DNA of 9,714 nucleotides from Chloroflexota bacterium. Lineage in GTDB: Bacteria; Chloroflexota; UBA5177; JANWHV01. Positions 4,631 to 9,714 of this stretch are shown one piece after another. The stretch is taken from the NCBI GenBank assembly GCA_025924845.1, contig JAICHN010000182.1:1-9714 (forward strand). The letters run 5' to 3'. The notes under the pieces are model-generated. The model did not search any database. It saw only the letters and a list, made by a program, of their open reading frames with translations, and was not told the DNA's origin. Numbering within the stretch: the first letter of the stretch is position 1; the number at the start of each line of letters is the position of its first letter. The position numbers and the translations under genes were made by a program.

Positions 4631-7291
4631 ATGAAAGTGAATCCACGTCTCTTCCAGATGTACACGCAGATCCCGCAACCGCTGTCGCCCCTCACCTGGA
4701 GGGCGCTGCGTTGGTGCGTCGTCGGCTGCGCGATCGCCTTGATTGCCACGGGCATCGTCGATTCCTCGCTGGCCGTGAAGATCTTCTGGAGTATTTTCAT
4801 CCCCTTACTGCCCTTGACCTTTCTGCTTATACCGGGGGTCTGGCGAAACGTATGCCCAATGGCCTCGCTCAACCAGATTCCCCGCACCCTGAATTTCACG
4901 CGAGGCAAAACCATCTCGCCGAGAATCCAGCAATTCACTCCCCTGATCAGCATTGCCTTCTTCTTGCTGATTATCCCCGCGCGCAAGTTGCGGTTCGACC
5001 AGAACGGCATCGCGCTCTCGCTATTCTTGATCGCCGTATTGGGCCTTGCTTTCACGGGCGGTTTCTTTTTCAAGGGCAAGAGCGGCTGGTGTACGCAATT
5101 CTGCCCCATGCTGCAAATCGAGCGCTTCTACGGCCAGAGCCCATTGGTCGTGTTGCCCAATAGCCATTGCAGACCCTGCGTCGGTTGCAACAAGAATTGC
5201 TATGACTTTAATCCTACGGCCGGCTTCGTAGCCGACTTGCACGATGAGAACCCGCGCCTGGCCGTGAACCGCAAGATGATCGCGGGCGCCATCCCCTGGG
5301 TAATCGTAGCTTTCTTCACCCAGCCCTATCTTACCCATCTCTCCCTGCTGCCCGCCCTCACGATCTATGGCCGATTTCTGATCGCTGCAGCGGCAGGGGC
5401 AGGATTCTTCCTCCTGCTTGAGACCATCACTCCGCTCACCGCGCAGCAATTGGTCCTTGGTCATGTAGTAGCCGCGATCAACCTCTTCTACTGGTTCGGC
5501 ACATCGATCGCCTTGCGGAACCTTGGCCTCGATACGCGCGTGCTCCCGTACGTCATTCAGGCCGGGGTGCTGGCGCTGTCTCTACTCTGGTTGAAGCGCG
5601 CGCTGCCTACGGAGGCCGCGTACCTCCAACAGAGTGAAGGGGCGCCGGTCAGGGTCGCCGATGCGGTGTTGAAAGTGCAGGGACAGTTGCGGCAGACTCA
5701 GATCCCCGTCGTCTTCAATCCGGGACCGACCGTGCTGGCCAGGGGCGGCGAAACCTTGTTGGACCTGGCCGAGGGCAACGGGGTGGCTATCGAATCCGGT
5801 TGCCGGATGGGAGCCTGCGGCGCCGACCCCGTCCGCTTGCTGGCCGGCGTCGAGAACCTGTCCGCCATAGGCGGCGCCGAACGAGCAACCCTGGAGCGGC
5901 TCGGTCTGGACGGCGCGTGTCGTATGGCCTGCTGCGCGCGGGTTCAGGGACCGGTGACCGTGGCGCCCGTGGTTGACCAAGTCGCCGACGCCGGCGGATC
6001 CGCCGCTATCACGACGGCAGGCTCGGCCGAGCCTTCGATACCGGCGTTTACGGTGGCGGCGGACGTGCGCCGGGTCGTCATTATCGGCAATGGCGTGGCG
6101 GGCGTCACCGCTGCCGTGGAACTGAAAAAGTTGGCTCCCGACCTGGCCATCACCCTGCTCGGCGAGGAGTCCTATGACTTCTATAATCGCATGGCGGTGG
6201 ACAAATTGGTTCGTGAAGCGACCGCCATCGAGAAGCTGTATCTCATGCCGCGCGATTGGGCGACAACGCGCCGGGTCGAACACCTCCCTTCCACCCCCGC
6301 GGCGGCGATCGACCGCGAAGCGCGCCAGGTTATCACGCAAGATGGACAGTCCTTCCCCTATGACCGGCTGATCCTCGCCACCGGTGCGCGGGGCGCCACG
6401 CCCAGTATCGCGGGCTTTGATCTGCGCGGCGTCTTCATCCTGCGGACGATCGACGACGCGGTGCAGATCCAGCAGCATATCCGCCGGCGGCGCTGCGCGA
6501 ATGCGCTGGTGATTGGCGGCGGTCCCCTCGGCCTTGAGGCGGCGTACAGTATGAGTCATCTTGGGGTTCGCGTTACAGTGATTGATCGCGGACCGTGGCC
6601 GATGAATCGCCAACTGGACGAGGCGGCCGGCGCGCTGCTCCGCCAGATGATGAAGGATCTAGGAGTGACGATTCTGCCCCAATCGCAGGTGAAACGGCTC
6701 CTGGGGAACGGCTGGGTGGAACAGGCCGAGCTCACGGATGGGAGGATTATCAAGGTAGATATCTGCCTGGGTGCGGCCGGTATCGCGCCGGCGGTCGATC
6801 TGGCGCAAGCGGCGGGCCTGGAGGTGAAGCGTGGCGTACTGATCGATGATCGCATGGCCACATCCGACCCGGACATCTTCGCGGTTGGCGATGTGGCGGA
6901 GCTTCAAGGCCGGGTGATGGGTCTCTGGCCGGCGGGCGTGGAGCAGGCGCAGGTCGCGGTAGTCAATGTGCTGGGTGGCGATCGACACTATCAGCCGGCC
7001 AATCCGCCCATGAAGCTCAAGGTTGCCGGTATCGATCTGCTGTCGGTCGGGGACATCGTGGTTCCCGAAGCGGAAGGAAGCGAGGTGCGAGGGGAAGTTG
7101 GTGACGCGCGCACCTACCGGAAACTGATTCTCAAGGGAACCACGGTCCAGGGCGGCATCCTGATTGGCAACGCCGATCTGGCGGATAGCGTCACCGCCGC
7201 GGTGGAGGGGCAGCGAGATGTCGCCGTCCTGCTCCCGGCGCTTCAGGCTGGTGATTGGTCGGTGCTGGAGACGGCCGGCGTGAGCCAGTGA
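4631..7291 (+). CDS. Membrane-anchored iron-sulfur FAD/NAD(P)-dependent oxidoreductase (NapH-like 4Fe-4S + 2Fe-2S ferredoxin + NirB-like flavoprotein), 886 aa
   Basis: Three modules in one chain. (1) Residues 1-325: about eight hydrophobic helices by eye, with NapH/NosR-like cysteine motifs RNVCPMA (72-78), WCTQFCPM (153-160) and CRPCVGCNKNC (180-190, a CxxCxxCxxxC 4Fe-4S site). (2) About 355-445: a ferredoxin-like 2Fe-2S domain with CRMGACGAD (391-399) and CRMACC (430-435); the usual third cluster cysteine is D399. (3) 478-886: pyridine-nucleotide-disulfide oxidoreductase fold with FAD site GNGVAGV (486-492), LILATGA (580-586), NAD(P)H site GGGPLGLEAA (629-638) and FAVGDVAE (750-757), resembling NirB/rubredoxin reductase. 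By analogy, electrons would pass between NAD(P)H, FAD, 2Fe-2S and a membrane 4Fe-4S site; direction and partner are unknown. The ATG at 4631 is chosen; TTG at 4628 is one codon upstream. It forms an operon with the CNBD protein. Confidence 0.9.
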   Translation: MKVNPRLFQMYTQIPQPLSPLTWRALRWCVVGCAIALIATGIVDSSLAVKIFWSIFIPLLPLTFLLIPGVWRNVCPMASLNQIPRTLNFTRGKTISPRIQQFTPLISIAFFLLIIPARKLRFDQNGIALSLFLIAVLGLAFTGGFFFKGKSGWCTQFCPMLQIERFYGQSPLVVLPNSHCRPCVGCNKNCYDFNPTAGFVADLHDENPRLAVNRKMIAGAIPWVIVAFFTQPYLTHLSLLPALTIYGRFLIAAAAGAGFFLLLETITPLTAQQLVLGHVVAAINLFYWFGTSIALRNLGLDTRVLPYVIQAGVLALSLLWLKRALPTEAAYLQQSEGAPVRVADAVLKVQGQLRQTQIPVVFNPGPTVLARGGETLLDLAEGNGVAIESGCRMGACGADPVRLLAGVENLSAIGGAERATLERLGLDGACRMACCARVQGPVTVAPVVDQVADAGGSAAITTAGSAEPSIPAFTVAADVRRVVIIGNGVAGVTAAVELKKLAPDLAITLLGEESYDFYNRMAVDKLVREATAIEKLYLMPRDWATTRRVEHLPSTPAAAIDREARQVITQDGQSFPYDRLILATGARGATPSIAGFDLRGVFILRTIDDAVQIQQHIRRRRCANALVIGGGPLGLEAAYSMSHLGVRVTVIDRGPWPMNRQLDEAAGALLRQMMKDLGVTILPQSQVKRLLGNGWVEQAELTDGRIIKVDICLGAAGIAPAVDLAQAAGLEVKRGVLIDDRMATSDPDIFAVGDVAELQGRVMGLWPAGVEQAQVAVVNVLGGDRHYQPANPPMKLKVAGIDLLSVGDIVVPEAEGSEVRGEVGDARTYRKLILKGTTVQGGILIGNADLADSVTAAVEGQRDVAVLLPALQAGDWSVLETAGVSQ

Positions 7292-7300
7292 GGTCTTTGA

Positions 7301-7591
7301 GTGATTCAGAAGCCGCCACGATTCGCGTCCGCCCACGCGGAGGCGTTTAAGGATCTCATCGTGGCGGACGCCTACCGCTATCGCCTACCCTATCCAACTG
7401 AAGGGTTCGACATCCTGGCTGAGTTAGTCAGTGGAGAACCGCTGGTGCGGCGTGATCTCTTTCGAAAGGTGGGCGAAAAGAAAAGTGTCTCTGTCCCCTT
7501 CGAGCAATCAATCGACGATTTCATCGAATCCTATCATTCACGCGCCGGCTTCTCCAGGGAAAGAATGGGCTCGGCACGGTCCAGGGCATAG
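7301..7591 (+). pseudogene. Remnant of a class I SAM-dependent methyltransferase lacking its Rossmann core
   Basis: The 96-codon frame (GTG start, 9 bases after the flavoprotein stop) joins the two ends of a familiar methyltransferase. Residues 11-46 (AHAEAFKDLIVADAYRYR, then LPYPTEGFDIL) match the N-terminal segment that normally precedes the VLDVGCGTG motif. From about residue 48 the text is LVRRDLFRKVGE, followed by VPFEQSIDDFIESYHS and GFSRERMG, which belong to the C-terminal third. The SAM-binding core of roughly 130-150 residues is absent, and a TAG follows soon after RERMG where further helices are expected. No SAM binding is possible, so I call it a pseudogene. The internal junction (about 7435-7445) is in frame and no frameshift is seen. 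Family knowledge is from memory; a homology search would fix the junction. Confidence 0.7.
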
Positions 7592-7976
7592 GCATCTTTC
7601 TGTTGAGCCAACCCTTGGCATCGCGTATTCCTTCTAGATCGTTGGGTGGGTTCAGATCAGCAGGCAGTCCACGCAGACCCCGGAGCGATACAGCCGCCGC
7701 CAGGAATCACGCCTCGTACTTGCGCTTTGCCAACACTACACTCACCTGGCGATCGGGCCGGGCTTTGCGGGCCCTATCAAGCAAGGTAGGCCCGAGTATG
7801 GCAGGGCAATCGTCGTCGGCACCCAGCAACACCGGGATTGCGGCGTCGGGCCCGCCGTCGAGCGCTGCCTGCTCCACCGCACTCTCAATTCCTCCCTCGT
7901 TCACCAGCTTTTCTCGACCGACCCGTTTGCTGACGAAGGCCTCAATGTAAACTGGAGGATCGCGATCCAGTGCAAT
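7590..7976 (-). pseudogene. DUF4276 (TOPRIM-like) protein remnant with internal stop
   Basis: Reads as the middle of a DUF4276 protein: VSKRVGREKLVNEGGIESAV, then VLLGADDDCPAILGP and VVLAKRKYEA. The frame then hits TGA (7707-7709) exactly where the family has the Trp of EAWFLAA. Past the stop the same frame goes on as FLAAAVSLRGLRGLPADL and IRDAKGWLNRKMP to about 7597, clearly homologous, so this is a TGG-to-TGA nonsense change. The N-terminal VEGHGE-type glutamate motif is missing, and the family's DADDDCP reads GADDDCP, with the first aspartate changed to Gly (codon 7821-7823). The C-terminus is truncated where the methyltransferase remnant begins on the other strand. By family knowledge DUF4276 pairs with AAA ATPases in accessory, probably defence-related, modules. 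It is not functional. Confidence 0.75.
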
Positions 7977-8240
7977 CGACAAGTGCTCACTGATGATTGT
8001 GCGCCGGCCCTCGCCAAGCGGGCCGATGCGCGTCACACCGTCCTGGAATAGCGCGGCCAACAGATATTCGGAAGGAACATCCTTGGTATCCAGCAAATCC
8101 GCACTCTGTGTTGTGACAATGCTCTGCGATGACTCTGCAGCCTCAATGATCGCATCACGCAGCACTGCGGTAGCGGTAGGCGGACCAAAGGGCAATAGCG
8201 CGCCATACACTCGTCCTGCGCTACCGCGACATCTCCCCCT
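7977..8240 (-). pseudogene. C-terminal remnant of a RecF/SMC-like AAA ATPase, fused in frame to the DUF4276 remnant
   Basis: The open frame begins after TGA (8241-8243), with no good start or RBS; GTG at 8210 is the first candidate. VLRDAIIEAAESSQSIVTTQ, then SADLLDTKDVPSEYLLAAL and GVTRIGPLGEG, match the last part of AAA ATPases of the overcoming-lysogenization/RecF kind, where the switch histidine motif reads TTHS; here it reads TTQS. Walker A and B are absent, so only a fragment survives. At about residue 78 (ISEHLS) the text passes directly into DUF4276 in the same frame, losing the ATPase C-terminus and the DUF4276 N-terminus. The pair normally occurs as two adjacent genes. The fragment ends 11 bases or so from the mannosidase stop codon. 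Confidence 0.65.
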
Positions 8241-8253
8241 TCAACACGAACAT

Positions 8254-9714
8254 TCAGCCCAAACGGACGCGGAACGATCGCACGCCGAACGCCGGCAGTT
8301 CGAAGCTCAGCGTGTTCCCGTCGATCTGAGGGGCGGTGACATCCGCGTCGGAATCCTCCAGCAGATTGACCGCGACCGCCCCGGTCAGTGGTCCGGTGAA
8401 GAGCAGTTCGGTGCGTTCACGGCCGCCCGCGCAGTCATAGACACGGACGATCAACCCGTCGCCATCCTCGGCCGGCTTGACGGTGTCGATTACCGCGTGA
8501 CGGGACACCGCGCTGACCAGCGATTGGCTTTGCGGCAGGCTGCCCGTGTCCGTGTGTGGGCCATTACGCACCGCCGTGACCGGCAAGTTGAAGGCGTAAC
8601 CTTCCCGTACCGTATCCGCGATACTCCAATCCGGCCCGTGGGGGAACAGGGCATAGGAGAAGTGCTGGACGCCCTGGTCGGCTTCCGGATCCGGATCGAT
8701 GGCCGATTTGAGCAGGGTAAGGCGCAACGTGGAGTCCAGGCAGTCGTAGCCATACTTGCTGTCGTTGAGCAAACTGACTCCGTAGTCCGCCTCGGACAGA
8801 TCGGCCCAGCGATGGCCCGCCGTTTCGAAGCGCGCCGTATCCCAGCTTGTATTGCGATGGGTCGGCCGTTCCACCCATCCGAAGGCGCATTCGTAGCGGG
8901 CTTTGGTGGCGCGCAGGGCCAGTGGAAAGGCTGCCTTGAGCAGGACTTGGTGGTGATGCCAGTCAAGCATGGTCTGGAAATCGATCCTGGGGAGATCGGC
9001 ATGGAGGAGAATACGTTGGACGATCGTTGAGCCATCCCATTCGCGACGGATCTCCAGCCCGGCCCGGAGCGGGCCGCGTTCTACCACCCTCCACTCGCTT
9101 ACCGCATTGATTTCCCAGGATTTGTCGGTGTAGTGACTGTCGATTTCCCAGGCGTCAAAAGCGTGGGGCTTATCTTCGAAGGCCAGTAAGCGATTACCGC
9201 CGCCTTGGGGGGTCAGCACCTCTCGGTTGTACCGTTTATCGAGCAGCCGCGCGATGCTCCCGGCCTCGTCGAGCTCGACAAGGAAGAATTGATTCTCCAG
9301 GCGGCGCTCGCTTACCTGAAGAGTGGGAGTCTCCGCTATCGGACCGCGCGGACCAACCCGCAGGGCGTGATAGCCCAGGGCCGGGATTCGCGTGCCGCCG
9401 ATCAAAATGCGGTCCTCACCGCTCAGGTCGGTAACCGGCTGGACGATCAGCGGCGTGTCGTCGGCACTCAACGGGGCCGAATCTCCCAGGAGCGCCGCGT
9501 CCACCGCGACGTCCTTGCGTTCCCAGGGAAGGCTGCTGAAAATGATCAGTCCGGCTGCCGGATCGCTTAGACCGCTCGCCAAGACCGCCTGCGCCTCATC
9601 GCGCACCGCGCCCGCCAGTGCCTGTATTCGCGCATGATCGCGCGTCTGGTCCTGATAGACCTCGCCGATCGCGGAGCCGGGCAGAATATCATGGAACTGG
9701 TTGAGCAGCAAAAG
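8254..9714 (-). CDS. Alpha-mannosidase, glycoside hydrolase family 38, C-terminal half (5' end beyond window)
   Basis: The frame is open at the window end and stops with TGA at 8254-8256, giving 486 residues. It starts inside the LNQFHDILPGSAIGEVY motif, a hallmark of GH38 at the end of the catalytic region and the following helical middle domain. The retaining nucleophile and zinc ligands would lie upstream, outside the window. The rest is the long beta-sandwich C-terminal region: FSSLPWERKDV, LENQFFLVELDEAGSIARL, LDKRYNREVL, DFQTMLDWHHHQVLLKAAFP, SLLNDSKYGYD and HFSYALFPH, all familiar GH38 elements. The chain ends in FELPAFGVRSFRVRLG, a typical terminal strand. No frameshift or stop is seen. 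It probably trims alpha-mannosides from imported or host-derived glycans. No signal can be judged because the N-terminus is missing. Full-length family members are usually about 1,000 residues. Confidence 0.93.
   Translation of the reverse strand, partial: LLLLNQFHDILPGSAIGEVYQDQTRDHARIQALAGAVRDEAQAVLASGLSDPAAGLIIFSSLPWERKDVAVDAALLGDSAPLSADDTPLIVQPVTDLSGEDRILIGGTRIPALGYHALRVGPRGPIAETPTLQVSERRLENQFFLVELDEAGSIARLLDKRYNREVLTPQGGGNRLLAFEDKPHAFDAWEIDSHYTDKSWEINAVSEWRVVERGPLRAGLEIRREWDGSTIVQRILLHADLPRIDFQTMLDWHHHQVLLKAAFPLALRATKARYECAFGWVERPTHRNTSWDTARFETAGHRWADLSEADYGVSLLNDSKYGYDCLDSTLRLTLLKSAIDPDPEADQGVQHFSYALFPHGPDWSIADTVREGYAFNLPVTAVRNGPHTDTGSLPQSQSLVSAVSRHAVIDTVKPAEDGDGLIVRVYDCAGGRERTELLFTGPLTGAVAVNLLEDSDADVTAPQIDGNTLSFELPAFGVRSFRVRLG

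Noticed and set aside
5582..6613. Long minus-strand open frame (343 codons) inside the flavoprotein gene
   Set aside because: It lies wholly antisense to the ferredoxin and FAD modules, which have strong motifs; no RBS or domain is visible.
7707..7709. TGA at a conserved Trp position as evidence of a TGA=Trp genetic code
   Set aside because: Other genes use TGG for Trp and TGA as a normal stop (flavoprotein, mannosidase, 396-aa gene), and this locus shows other damage, so a nonsense mutation is the simpler reading.
7993..9030. Long plus-strand open frame (345 codons) opposite the mannosidase
   Set aside because: It is antisense to clear GH38 sequence and its product has no family resemblance.

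Overview
The window looks like part of a GC-rich bacterial chromosome, most likely Chloroflexota or a relative. I infer this from the style of the proteins: a HpPgdA-like deacetylase, a GH38 mannosidase, two unknown secreted proteins, and an ATPase plus DUF4276 pair. No rRNA or phylogenetic marker is present, so the assignment is tentative. I see no tRNA, rRNA, CRISPR array, intact transposase or phage gene.

Layout. 1-815 (minus): a polysaccharide deacetylase whose 3' end is cut by the window edge. 816-1281: a long gene-poor leader. 1282-1956 (plus): a gene that starts as QueC and ends as QueD, an in-frame chimera of two neighbouring queuosine-pathway genes. 2077-2592 and 2686-3876 (both minus): two secreted proteins of unknown function, separated by a strong intercistronic hairpin. 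3877-4164: a divergent regulatory region with phased short repeats. 4165-7291 (plus): a tight two-gene operon, a stand-alone cyclic-nucleotide-binding protein followed 7 bases later by an 886-residue membrane iron-sulfur flavoprotein. 7301-8243: decayed genes, namely a methyltransferase that has lost its SAM-binding core (plus), facing an ATPase C-terminus fused to a DUF4276 fragment (minus). 8254-9714 (minus): the C-terminal half of a GH38 alpha-mannosidase, whose 5' end lies outside the window.

Two things stand out. First, the operon suggests a membrane electron-transfer enzyme controlled by a cyclic-nucleotide sensor that has no DNA-binding domain. Second, three separate loci (queC/queD, the methyltransferase, and ATPase/DUF4276) each look like two ends of known genes joined in frame with the middle missing. 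The last of these also carries a nonsense codon and a changed acidic residue. This fits a genome losing DNA by deletion, but an assembly artefact must be ruled out.
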